From Vanilla planifolia (lineage: Eukaryota > Streptophyta > Magnoliopsida > Asparagales > Orchidaceae), in contig CM043877.1 of the NCBI GenBank assembly GCA_023846275.1, forward strand, positions 11,267,107 through 11,331,106: a DNA stretch of 64,000 nt. Reading direction: 5' to 3'. Numbering within the stretch: the first letter of the stretch is position 1; the number at the start of each line of letters is the position of its first letter. Under the pieces are notes generated by a model. That model was not told where the DNA came from. It made no database searches and saw nothing but the letters and a program-made list of their open reading frames with translations. Positions 37,736 to 50,036 of this stretch are shown here, one piece after another. Both the position numbers and the translations under genes were made by a program.

Positions 37736-39119
37736 ATAAGACAGTGTTTGTATAAATAACACTTTTATGAACATAAGAAAATATAAGGAAGCAATATTTG
37801 TTCTTAGACCCTCAACTAACTACTCTTAGTTAGAAGCAACCATCTTAAACCCCTCACCTTTACCTAAAAGTATTCTAGGAAGTATTTCCAAATCACACTA
37901 TGCGTATTGGCCACCTTACATGAGAACAAAGATCTTGATGTTCACATGTAGCGATTTGAGTGGCCACAATAGTGCACATAGTATTTGATGTCATCCATAT
38001 CTCTTTTTCACTCTCTTAAGAATGTGACACTTAAGTAGCTCTAGAAACATCCATCAACCTCCCACAACAGCTTTGGTGGTTTTATTCTTGACTCTATCAT
38101 CAATCAATGATCCAAAATCATCAATGAACATTTCTATATCATGTAGGAAGAGAAATAAGTGATTATAAAGTTCTTATAACCTTTAACATGAAAGTTTGTT
38201 GAGTATTCAATCAACAAAAATGTGAAACCTTTCCTAGAAAGAGTTTTTTTCATCATATTACCTCTTTTATTGATAACTATTATTACGAGAAAGCTTTGGT
38301 ATCTACATCTAAGAGATCCATTAAGCTCCTTGGGTAAGTGATATAAATGGAGAGAGGATTGGGTCGTGAAATGAAAAGTATGGCAAAAAGGTTTAACAGA
38401 AGTGGAGTAGAGTTTGAAAATAAGAAATAAAAAACAAGAATTCACTCACCAAAGTGAACCCAAGAGAAGGCCACCAAGCCAACTCAAGTGTCACAAAATA
38501 ATAAACTTTTTTTTTTTACTTTAACTAATTTATCATTCATCTATTTATGAGAGCTCTTTTAAATAGGATATTATAAGTAATTATTTATTATAAAAAAGAA
38601 GTTTCTTACCAAGTTTTAAAGATTTTCATATCATAATAATTTGTTTAATACACCATCATGCTTCTTATCAAACTTTTGAAATCTTTCATATCCATATTAT
38701 TCTTTAATATAAAAATATGCTTTTTTTACGATCTCTTGAGACTTTTATATCATAAGAATAAAAGTATACTTTTCACCTACTTTTTAAAGATTTTCATCTA
38801 AAATTTGGACACTTTTATTAATGTAGCACCAACCATGCACTTATGATAATACATAGATGAACTATGACTTCTCAAGATTATCATTTATATGTTCTTCAAA
38901 TTATCATGTATGTGTTAAATTTTAGAGAGCTTTAGCTTAATTGATTCTATTTTGAGATCTTATAATAATTATATGTTATTATTTTTTCATAATTTCTTTC
39001 TTTTGTACTGCATCATTTTCTCTTAACTGAATAGAACTCTACTCTGTAGAGTTAAAGTCAAGGTAAATATCTACAAGTTAGGGTGCCAAGTGTTTCTAAT
39101 GCTTCATATGTCATCCAAG
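37736..39119. other. Unrecognised sequence, no gene
   Basis: Found only between units 2 and 3. A 103-codon minus-strand open frame (38134-38445) has no recognisable motif. The stretch adjoins the integrase remnant and is probably part of the same dead retroelement, but nothing in it proves that. Confidence 0.4.
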
Positions 39120-39800
39120 TATCTTTTAGATGGTGGTTGATTTTTTCAACGAACAAAAAACCTGTAAAGCATATCAATACTAGTGGAGTGTTTCTTTGTA
39201 ATAATCCTATCAAATTTAAAAATTTTTGACATTGATGATATTAGAAATTGACCATCATGTCCACCTTTACAAGAGTCAAATTTTATTAAACTATGTTGTG
39301 AAGTACCTTTATAAGGCAAAAGATCATCAATATTGAACATTAAACCAATAAACATGTATGGTGGTAAATCAAGAATATAAGAATTTGTATTAATTTTCTT
39401 AACAATTTTGAAAGGCCCACAAGCTCGTGTATGCAATTTTTTATATTTTGAGATAGAATAATGCCTTAGCTAATGCGAATTAGAACCCGATCTTCTTCAT
39501 TGAATTTCCTTAAAGATTTATTTTGATTAATAACTTTAGCATACTTTACATTGCTTCAATTTGTTCTTTGATTTCTTTATGTTTTGATTGAAAATCATGT
39601 GCAAAAGTAAAAAAATTGAATAAAACAAAATGTGTGCTGGCATATCAAGCAAGTCAATACGACATTTTGGATTGTAGCCATACACGATTTCAAATGATGT
39701 TTGTTTAGTTGTTTTGAAAATAGTACTATTATATGAAAATTTTAATTTAAGTATAAGTCCCAAGTTTCTAGATTCTTTCCTATAAGACACTAAATTAGAT
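39120..39800 (-). pseudogene. Decayed Ty3/Gypsy integrase C-terminal region
   Basis: Minus-strand frames carry typical Ty3/Gypsy pol 3'-end motifs. At about 39640-39770 there is LKLKFSYNSTIFKTTKQTSF followed by EIVYGYNP, equivalent to the 'EFAYN.S....TG.SPFE.VYG..P' end of the integrase core. At 39300-39436 there is GPFKIVKKINTNSYILDLPP followed by FNIDDLLPY, the 'GPF..L..I...AY.LDLP....VFNV.DL.PY' domain. The pieces lie in different frames with stops between them, so the gene is dead. No gag, protease or reverse transcriptase was found next to it. Confidence 0.75.
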
Positions 39801-40186
39801 AAAATGTCAAGTATCAAAGGTGGTTGAGATGTCTCTATTTTCATTTTATAAACTTCTTTCATATGCATGATGAAGAATGAATTTGAATAAAAAACTTCTG
39901 TACATAAGCTCTTAAAATCTAGTTTATTAATAGTCATTATAACTATAGGCATACACAAATCATCTCTCAATAAGGTAATTTATAATCATTATATAATATA
40001 TAGAATTGAGTTTCCTTTATATATTATTTCATAGCTTACATTGATATTATATGAGAATTCAATACCAATATTTTGTATAAGTTGGCAAGCATTGGTTTAA
40101 AACTATGCCTTAATATGATATGACTTCCTTAAATATTGATTTTACTTGAAATTAGAACTTTATGTAATGTGACAAATATGGTGACA

Positions 40187-40521
40187 AGAATAATATTTTT
40201 ATATGATTTAGATATATTATATTATGCTTTCAAGTAAAGATGTATGAATTTGATATATGATATTAAAAAATAAGAATAATTGTCATATAAAAAAAATGAC
40301 CTTATTAAATAAGAGATGATATAAACAATATTATTTAAAAGAACACGTAAGAATTCATATATTTAATTCAATATTAATATAATTTTTTCCTAGGTTTTTA
40401 TTATTTATATTATAGGTTCTCTCTATATATTATTTATCAAATATTGGTTGTTATGACATATTATATTATTTTGTTATTTTGTCAATTTATCAAATTTACC
40501 TATTCAGAATCTTGCTTAATG
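40187..40521 (+). repeat. ~320-bp direct repeat, right copy
   Basis: Partner of 36697-37013. The two copies bracket about 3.2 kb that includes the integrase remnant, so they could be old LTR fragments. No TG...CA ends or target duplication were found. Confidence 0.75.
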
Positions 40522-40599
40522 TATTTTATTTTGAATTAATCTAATGCGAGCCACCCAAATTACAAAAAAACCAAATATTAAAAAACATAAAAAAATATA

Positions 40600-41290
40600 T
40601 ATATCTATTACCGATGTGAACAAAATATAATTTTTTAAATATCATTTTTCATCATCACAGTTTCCTAATGGAATATTTATTGATAATAATAGCCATCAAA
40701 CAAAAGTCAAATAAGAAAGGCAACAATCCAGCCGTCTTGAAAGATTATTTTATTGAAGTGTATTTATAATTGTCAAGAAGAATATAATAAACAATTATAA
40801 ATATATATATATATAGTATTTAATTGAATATTTTAGTTGTTAATGTGTCCCATAAATCCCACTATATCAATTAACAATAAAATAAATATCGTGAGATGAA
40901 GTTCAATCGAAGAATTTTCAATTTCTAAAATACATGACGAAAATTAGTTTTTAAAAAAATTTTGTTTTCAATTTTTTTATTTAAAATATTAAAACTTCAA
41001 TAAATATGTTTTTGAAAAAAAAAATTTGCTTATGTAATTTTTTTTAAATTCATTTTTCAAACTATTAAGAGGTTATCAAATAATACATCTAAGCCATATG
41101 TCATATGCTTAGTTGTAGGTATATTATCTGTAGATTTGATATCGTGTCACTGAAAGAAGAAATTCGAAACTCAAGATTTATATTTTATATGTCTATTTTA
41201 ACGTATAATATATTATTCTCGAACCTATGATAATTTCTCTTACATATAATACATCTAACAGATAAAACATATAATGACTAAGGATTCACA
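40600..41290. other. Distal orphan 3' flank, interrupted
   Basis: ATCTATTACCGATGTGAACA (about 40605) and ATAGCCATCAAACAAAAG (about 40689) match 35840-35930 of the copy 2 flank. TACATCTAACAGATAAAACA (about 41249) matches unit 1 at about 15459. So this is the same ancestral flank, spread out by insertions. Confidence 0.65.
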
Positions 41291-42237
41291 TTGTCAACAT
41301 TTTGCATTTGGCTCTCAGTGAGTGTCCTTCTTGGCTCAACATGTGAGCATGAAGAGAGACCAACTTTGAGTCTTAAAATATGGAGAGAAGTGTCCAACTT
41401 TGGGCATTAGAAGTGTAAAGAGAGATTGAGTCTAAGCTTTTTAAATAAAACTTGAGAAACTTGGTGGATGGAGTTTATCTATCCATAGGATTTACATTAT
41501 AAAGTAGAATCCTTATTTGTGTGTATTATCTTGGCTTTGTAATTTCATTTGGTTTGCAAAACTATATTTTTAGCCTTACAAAATTGAATTTCAAACAATG
41601 GAGACTCCCTCTTTATTTAAAGAACAATAATTTTATTTTAAAAAATTACTTTTAAAACCTTTGTTCAAAAAATTGATTTAGACTTGTGGAATTTATTTGA
41701 AAATTTTCATAACATCCCTATGAACATGCCCTTTAAGTTTAATAGCAATCCTAGTAATTAGCACAAACATAACCCAAGGCTTGAATATGCTATGTTTTGC
41801 TATATCTTAAGAGATTTGTATTAGCATTTATATGTTAAACTTTTTTAACGGTCATGTCTAAACTAGAAGTATCATATGGAGAGTTGTCACAAATTCATCA
41901 TGAAAAGAAATTGAAGAGGAAGTTGAAGATAAACAAAAAAGAGAAAAGGGAGAGAAAAAAAGTCCCTCGAACACCTTAGACTCAATGAGTTTGAACGTAA
42001 GTGTAAATCTCAATTACTATTTAAAAAGTGATGCAAATCCAAAGCTTTATGTTATTGTGATTTTTCTAAAACTTTTGTTATCTTATTAAAGAACATAATA
42101 AACTCATTCAAAATTATGTTGATTTAAGAATAACATATTCTATGCATAAAGATCATATTCATGAGCTAGACAATGAATGTGATTAACTTAGGGAAAAAAA
42201 ATACAACTTTATCTTCACAATCATGTGCAGAAGCTTG
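41291..42237. other. Unrecognised intergenic sequence
   Basis: No gene, RNA or repeat was recognised. It has no counterpart between units 1 and 2. Confidence 0.4.
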
Positions 42238-42800
42238 TTGTAGTACCCAAGTTTCACATCATGCACTCCGAGCCACATATCGTGCATGAGATCTACAAGA
42301 ATAGTTCATGCGTGTGTTGTAAGTAAACCCACAAACACTATCTGGTTAATGCATAAGCAGTAAGACATTGTTCGTGCACAGGAATAGGGTCCGTAGTCTT
42401 GAATATTGCCCATGGCACAATCTTTTGAGCACATGCAATAGCTTATGCACACACGGATAAGCCCATGTGGGTTTAATTTTGCTAAATTTTGTGGAATTTA
42501 AGATTTTGGTCAAAAGTATATGTTTCTTATGAAAATTAAAATAATATATTTTTTTATAATAAAATATTAGATTCAAACACTTATTTAAAGGGGTAAGAAG
42601 TGTGAATGAAATTATTTCATCTTTATGAGAAATTTCATATTTTATGTCAAAAATTCTCTCATCTCCTTCTCTCTTCTTTATTTTCCTATCATTCTAATGC
42701 TTCAATTTTCACTATTATAATTATAAAAATAAGGTTTAACATTGAGGGATCTAGGAAAGAATATCTTGTAAATATATCATATTATTTTTAGTATTAGAGC
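42238..42800 (+). mobile_element. Possible decayed LTR followed by primer-binding-site relic
   Basis: TGTAGTACCCAAG at 42238 could start, and the CA at 42778-42779 could end, an LTR of about 540 bp. Nine bases further on, TAGTATTAGAGC (42789-42800) matches 10 of 12 bases of the common plant retrotransposon primer-binding site TGGTATCAGAGC. The element stops about 110 bp later at the spacer B boundary. No second LTR or target duplication was identified, so this is tentative. Confidence 0.35.
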
Positions 42801-42912
42801 ATTTCGATTCAACGTTGATAGCATGAGTTAAGAAGAAGGTAGTTGAAGAATAAGTTGTAAAAGAGAATCAGGAGATTGAAGATGTCTCATTTGAGCTGAT
42901 TACGTGGGTATA

Positions 42913-45900
42913 CAAGCATCAAACCTACACACATATATAGTTTTATTAATCTAATAAATGCAAATGTTTAATTAAGATTGTGCTAAAATTCCAACCATTT
43001 CTTATGACAAATATGAAAAATAATCTGCCAAAATAAAATTCTCTTAACTATAGGAATTCTAGATTAAGTGATAATTCAAGAATAATTAGAGATGAAAATG
43101 AGGATGACATCATCAATTTCACATTTTCAATGCATAAGAATTAATAATATCTTTTCAAGATAGATACTATACTTGATTATTTATTTATAATAATACATTG
43201 GATGTAAAGAAATTAGATACTTGGTTAGTATAATTAGAGATATATTTTCTCTATATAATTATTCATCAACTAATAAAGTGACATATGCTTAAATAAAAAT
43301 GACAAGTCATGTATTAATTAACTAGAATGCTTACTTAAGAATTAGGGTTATAAAAATAACATGAAACTAATTTAAAAAATTAATTAGAGAAAAATTTTAC
43401 TCAAAAAGTTACATAGAGGAAATGTAAAGAAAGTTGAACAACTTACCACACTACAGTAACAAACAACATAAGAATATATCATAAAATTTTGATGATAAGT
43501 GATGAGTTTGGCAATTCCCATCAACTAGATGTTGAAATTATTAAGGTACATTATAGTTATGTATTATTCTATTATCAGCAAATTATCATTTTTTCAAATT
43601 CAATTTTTTAAAAAAAATTAGTAAGTTCATGATGGTTATAAAAAAGGAGAATAATACAAATAAATAAAACTAGAAAGACAAAATACCAAGAAGTCTGAGT
43701 ATAAGTTCAAAAATAGAAAAAATTGGGAAGATATTCTCAAGCTAAGTATGTTATAATATGACTATTAGTAGAACTCAAAAATATTTTGATCATTACAAGA
43801 AGAAATGGCATATACAATAAAAATGTTAGAAATTACACCTAAATTATTTTTATTAAACTTTAAGAAGGACAAAGTTCTTATTGTAATTGAGAATAAAAAG
43901 TACTTGAAACTCTTCTATAAATTAATGAAAGCTTCTCTCTTATTATAAGTCCACAAAAATATCTCATAAAGTAAAACAAAGAGATGAACTCTTTACCATC
44001 CAAATATAAATGAAGTAAAAATTTATCAATACTATTATTCATATTATAAGTGATAAAAATTTAATATTAAAAAGTCTTATGAATAAATCAAACATAGAGA
44101 TTGCATTACATTCTAGACCTTATTCTTTATGGTGAATTCATAAAAACTCTGAGACAATAGTTAAAAGATAATGCAATATGAAATCTGCGATCACCAAAAG
44201 CCATATCGATGAGATTGTTGATGAAATGATACATCAAAATGTATATCAAATTATATTAAAACATCCATATTTAAGGGATTGAGATACCTTCTACTATCAA
44301 TTAGCACAATGGTATCAATTTACAAAATATGGACAATACTTCTGACACAATAGAGAGGGATTAAGCAAAGGTATTGTTGGTGATGACCAAGTAAAGAGAC
44401 TAGTGAATATTTATCAAAGTTATGTGCTATAAATAATAAAGTTAAAAATAAACTATTTGATAGAACTAATGGAAGCCTCAATCTCTTATGATCATTACAA
44501 AAGATAACAAAACTAAATCTTACAAAGAATCATACTAGAAAAGAAGATTTGATGAGTTCAAATCATGAGAAGAAGAGACCTCTATTCAAGAGCTCGATTA
44601 CAAGTAAATTACATCATCAAGAAATCCAACATATTCTCACCTCAAGTATGTCAGGAAACAATGGCGAACGAGATGCCTGTGTGCTTTATGCGAGGTCTAT
44701 TATTGTTTCCTTTCATTCTTACGCTTCAATTTTCACTGTTATGACTCTAAAAATAAGGTCTATTGTTGAGGGTTCAAGATGAGAACACCTCGTAGGTAGA
44801 TCGCCTATAGAGACATTCTTGTGCTTATGAACAATATTTTTTATTAACTAATTACTTTTTACTAGGTCAATATTTGAATTTGATAGTATTAACAACCCAT
44901 TCTTTGGAAAAAAAAATGCTTAAATATCTTTTTTACTTAATAATCTAAAGGGATTTTCAAATCTAGTTTTGCTTAAAATGTATATGTTATTTTTTTCTTT
45001 TAATAATTTGTCAAAAACTAATTTATAAAACTTTTATGGAATTCTTATTGTTAGTGTATAAGTATATTTCAATATATCTTTGTTAAAACTTAAAAAAATG
45101 AGTTGATTTGAATGTTTAAAATTTTGATTATTAAGCATCATTTTTTGGATGAGATGTATAAATGATTCTAAAGCTTCCTTGAGTGAAGCCAACGCTCATA
45201 TTTATTAAGTAGTTAAAATGACAATTTATGATTGTTGAATATTTAATTTTTGAAAAAAAAAATATTTGAATTTAATTAAATCTTTTGTGGATAAAATATA
45301 TAATCAATAATCAAAGAAAGAATTACTTATTTGGAATTAAAAAATGTTTAGAATTTTTTAACTCAATAAAAACTAATTGAACTATTCTGTACATATTCCA
45401 TTTATGATGGATTTGAATTTGGTTTTATGTTAACAAAATTTCAACATCAAGTTTATGTACTTAATTTTGAAGAGATAATAGAATCAATTACATGAAATGT
45501 CATGCTTCATATATTGTATAGATATTAGTCCCAATTTAGTCATATGACAGGTTTCGTGTGGACAAACTCAATCACTATCCTATATTTAAATAGATTTTGG
45601 ACTACATTCATTTCGATGATTGTATGCATGAATTTCTTAGTTAGCATCATCTTATCTTTTAGTCTCTAATAAACATTATCTTATGAGCTAAAGGTTTGTT
45701 TTATGAGTATGATTTATGCTAATTATTCTAAACTTCTATTTCATCACATACCATCTTTTGTCTGTGCTTTTATTAGAACAAAGATTATGATCTTTCCCTA
45801 AACTTATATGCATGGTTAATCTTAATGATTACTTAATCATATCATGAAATTGGTTAAGTATATTAAATTAACAAGAATTATCCTTATGAGATGCAATTGA

Positions 45901-46390
45901 ATATCATTGATAAATTTCTTCAAATCTAATATAGGTTTTGACCTACAAAGTGAGTTGATGTTAAAAATAATTTCCTATTAACTTACTTAAGATCTAATGA
46001 TTCAAAACAAAAAGAAAATATAATTTCAATAATTTTATTATAACAAAAAATTCAAAACAATTTTTAAAATTCTTGGATCAATCTCTTGTCTTGTAATATG
46101 ACATCTTAAAGATTTATTCTTTTTATTGTGTAGACAACTGGTTAATTTGATTGAAGGGCAATATTGATTATAGAAAATTTTCAAGTCAAAATAAGTGATG
46201 TTTTTAGTTGATATTTTTTTTTAAAAGCTCAACTTTTGGTATCTTTTTGAAGCTTAATAATTGGTGTCATTTATGATCTTTTAATCAACAATTGGTTTAT
46301 TATTCAAGAATTAGTATTCTAAAATTAATATTATTATCAAGATTTAACCATTAAGTGGTATTGTTTGTAAAAGTCCAACAAGTGATATTT
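42913..46390. repeat. Spacer B, older direct repeat of 15810-19384
   Basis: Collinear partner of spacer A, with many substitutions and small indels. It keeps the empty site for the retroposon insert of spacer A (about 45341-45359). No gene was recognised; the 77-codon frame at 44549-44782 is not preserved in spacer A. Confidence 0.85.
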
Positions 46391-49300
46391 TGTAATCTCA
46401 ATAAATATTATTATTTTAGCCAACAAGTTTTACTTATCAAGTGATATCTAACAAAATACTATGGCATCAAATAATAAAGATATATTATGGTATACAATAA
46501 GTTTAATAATTGATAAACATCAACAATTAGTATCCATCTTAATTTACTTATCATTGATCTCTTAATTCAAAGTCAAATACTTTAGAATAGTTTGTTTTGA
46601 CAAATTCTATAATTAAATTAATATGGATAATTTTGTTTTATAAATCTCCCTGAATGAATTAGATTTATTTGTCCATTAGTTCTTGACATTAATCATCAAG
46701 ATGTGCTTATAATATCTTATAATCAAATGATAAATATCTCCTATCATATCAATGCAAATATTTTGGGAGAATTTATTTAATTGAGAATCTAACAATTGGT
46801 ATCATACATGATGCATGTCATTAAAAAGTACCCATAATTTCTAAATATCTATATTTTATATAATAAATATATACAATGGGAGTATGTATCATATCTTCTT
46901 TGAAGCGTATTTTCTCTTAATATTTAAGAGCCATGATCAAATTGTAATCATTATTAAACTTCTAGCATAGTCTTTTCGGGGAGATTCTCTTTGTGGTTAA
47001 TAGAATAAATAGTTTATTACATGAGCCCTATATAAACTTTAGATATTTGTTCTCTTTTCCTAATTTTATAATAATAAAGATGGAGAAATAGATGTGGAAG
47101 AAAAGTTGAAGTGAGAGCAAGGTAATTCTAAGCATTAATATTTTGTTCATATATGAGTTATAAAAGAGGGGGATACTTAGCAAACATGTTGTATTCGTCA
47201 TTTAATTTATAGTTTTTGCATACATGTTATTTTCTTATATATTTTTCTAATGCATTTTATTGTTCAAATGCATTTTGTTGTTCAAAGCACATTATGCATG
47301 AATTATGGGGAACAACCATAAATAAGAATTTTCCTATTATTTATTTTATCATTTTCACTTAAAAGTTTATCATCTTTAAAATGGGAAAGATTTTTGGTCC
47401 CTGTGAGCTCAAACAACCATATTTGATTTTTATGATAATATATCCTTTTTAAGTGCCTATTGTGGTGATCTAATGTATCAACTTAGCATATTTTTTAGGT
47501 GATATTTAAGACAGGTGCACTTGGTGATCCTACCATGTAATGTCTTAACAAATAGGTAAATCATCTAAATCTTAATAAATCATAGTAGATATAAAAGATG
47601 AAGTGAGTCATACCTTTTTTTTCTAATTTAGAGCTTATATTTACATAGAAGTCACATGTGCATTCATTCTTATCATGCCCAGGGTACACCTTATAACAAA
47701 TTGTGTTGATATAATAATGCACACACTTCATTGATTTACATTCAAAACTTGCTCTCAAAATTGATGTTCTAAATTCCTTTAAAGCAATATTTTAGAGCTT
47801 ATTTGGCAATCAGAAAATAGTTTTCATTTTCTTTAGAATACATTATAATTCAAGAGTTTCTTAAGCTATATAAAACCTAGCAAAGCACTTCATAACTTTA
47901 AAATTTTGTACTTGATGTATAGTATGTGAAACATCACATCCAATATGGAGGGCCAAGTACTATATGTGGAAGCTTACATATAGTACGTCATGAAGTTATA
48001 CCATAATCAGTAAGATCCAAAGGTTAATGTGCAATATTCTAAGCCATGTATGTTATGTCTAGTTGTAATTACATGTTATACAAACCCAACAAACATCTCC
48101 AAAGTATAATATGAGGTTGAATCCACTAAATGTGTTTTTGGCAAAATGTCAAGCAAGTTTTTGGAGTATCTAGTTCAAGAAATGAATCCAAACTAATCTT
48201 AATAAAATTAAGATAATATTAAAGATTCATCTCCTAAGACTTAAAAAAAAAACCAAAATTTGTAAGAAAAATTGTAGATTGTGTAGTTTTGTATCAAAGT
48301 CTACTAACGAGTGTTTGCCCTTCTTCAATGTTCTAAAGAGCAAAAAAATTTGAAGTGAACAATGGAATATGAGAAAGTTTTCTTAAAACTCAAAGACTAC
48401 TTTGCAACACCACGGATTTTTAGTGGTCTTAAGATAAAGAAATTCTTTAACTTTATGTTAGCATAGTATATACGGCTATCACTAGTGTATTGGTTTGTAA
48501 GAGTGTAGAAACTCATACTATTGAAGCAATGTGCTGAGAGAACTTGAAACATGATAGCCATACCCAATCTTAGAGAAATTATTTTTCACCATTATTGTGA
48601 TAACCCACTTGATCAACCTTATATACCTTTCTAAATAATGCTTTATGTATTAGATGTAAGTGATGCCAATAAAAAAAATCTAGAAATATGTTGATTTATA
48701 AACACCTTTAAAACAATGCCAAAATGGTAGTAGCTAATTCTCATTTATTTTTATAAAAACTAAATCTCATATTTGAGTATAGCATTGTAGAGGTCCTATC
48801 ATGAGGAATAAGTACGATGCAGATTAACTTTTTCAGAAGTGATTTAAATTTACTATGAATTTGTAAAACAAATATTAATAAAAAAATATTTTTTTAATCT
48901 ACTTATTTAACAAGAGGATAATCCTCCCTCCTTAGCTTAAGAACTTAGTTGAAGTGTTTAAAAACTTAAGAAAAAATGGAAAGAGAGGAAGAAGAGAGTT
49001 GGATAGGAGAAAGGAAGGGAACCTGAGCTATTCTTTGGGTGAAAATCAAAGAGATTGAGAAGGAAGGCGGTAAGGCTTGCAGAAAGAAAGGATTATCAAC
49101 TTTGTATTGTAGAAAAAATTTAAAAGGTAAATATCTTATGCAAGCTTTCCTTGTTAAAGCTTGTATTACTAAATTTGGATATCAAGAAAATTATTTGTGT
49201 GAATTTGAAGTTGAGTTGGAATTGTTTGAAGTTATTATAGTTTTTTACTATGAGGATCATACAAGACAATCATTAGGTTATATGGGTTGTATTAATACAT

Positions 49301-49735
49301 ATTGAGATTGTACATGTACAATTAGTTCCTATACTATGTAACAAAGATTGATCATATGATTTTTTGTCCATCCAACATAAGATACATATTATATAATATG
49401 ATATGGGTGATTGTACTATATGATGTGAAGGAAGACATATGAAAAAGAGCAATGTTTAATGTATGTTTTAGAAGAGCATTTAAAACTACTGTCTTAATAG
49501 AAGTTGATTTTTTTAATAAAACTTAATATGAATTATGCATAAAATAAGGATAATTAATAAATGAAATGAAAAAAATGATGGAAAAGACTTCTTAAAACCA
49601 TTAGGTAAGTAAACTAATTCGTTACAATGTAAGTTGATTGTTAAAAGAATCCATGATGTTATCATGAAATGCATGATAATGTGAACATTTACATATATGG
49701 TATTACATTTCTTGTATATATTTTGATTTCACTAT
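46391..49735. other. AT-rich 5' flank of unit 3, no gene
   Basis: Diverged counterpart of the unit 1 and 2 flanks. It has the empty ATGTG site (47964-47968) for the solo LTR. The 88-codon frame at 49039-49305 is broken in units 1 and 2, so it is not supported as a gene. Confidence 0.7.
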
Positions 49736-49749
49736 AATGTGAACATTTA

Positions 49750-49839
49750 CCTTAGGTGTGTGTGTGTGTGTGCGTGTGTGTGTGTTTGTGTGAGCATGCG
49801 TGTGTGTTTGTTTATATGTATGTAAATACATACCTAAAG
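49750..49839. repeat. Imperfect (GT)n tract inside a short inverted repeat
   Basis: An interrupted GT array (about 49756-49812, with GC and TT interruptions) lies between CCTTAGGTGTGT (49750-49761) and ACATACCTAAAG (49828-49839), which pair in 10 of 12 positions. A perfect 7-bp stem, GTATGTA/TACATAC, lies at the right end. It occupies the place where units 1 and 2 carry about 3.7 kb. Confidence 0.7.
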
Positions 49840-50036
49840 TCAAAGGTGAAAAAATTGAGGTTTGAATTATTAAAAAATGGATCATAAGTCTATAGTTTTA
49901 AAAGTGCTTTACAAAAGCATTAAAAAATATTCAAACGTAGCTTCTCTCATTTTTTAATTTTTATTACTTTTTTTGGTAGCTCTTCCGACCTTTTAAGGTG
50001 GTTCTCCTCCGGACAGAGCATACGAGCACCTCCTCA

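Noticed and set aside
38134-38445. 103-codon minus-strand frame near the integrase remnant
   Set aside because: No retroelement or cellular motif could be recognised and it is present only once. It is too weak to call a gene.
44549-44782. 77-codon frame in spacer B
   Set aside because: The collinear sequence in spacer A (about 17440-17690) has stops and indels in the same frame, so there is no sign of selection on a protein.
3915-49812. Short direct repeats and microsatellites considered as a CRISPR array
   Set aside because: There are no regularly spaced identical repeats with unique spacers, and the sequence is plant nuclear DNA.
49703-49885. 60-codon minus-strand frame with His-Thr repeats
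   Set aside because: It is translation of the GT microsatellite.
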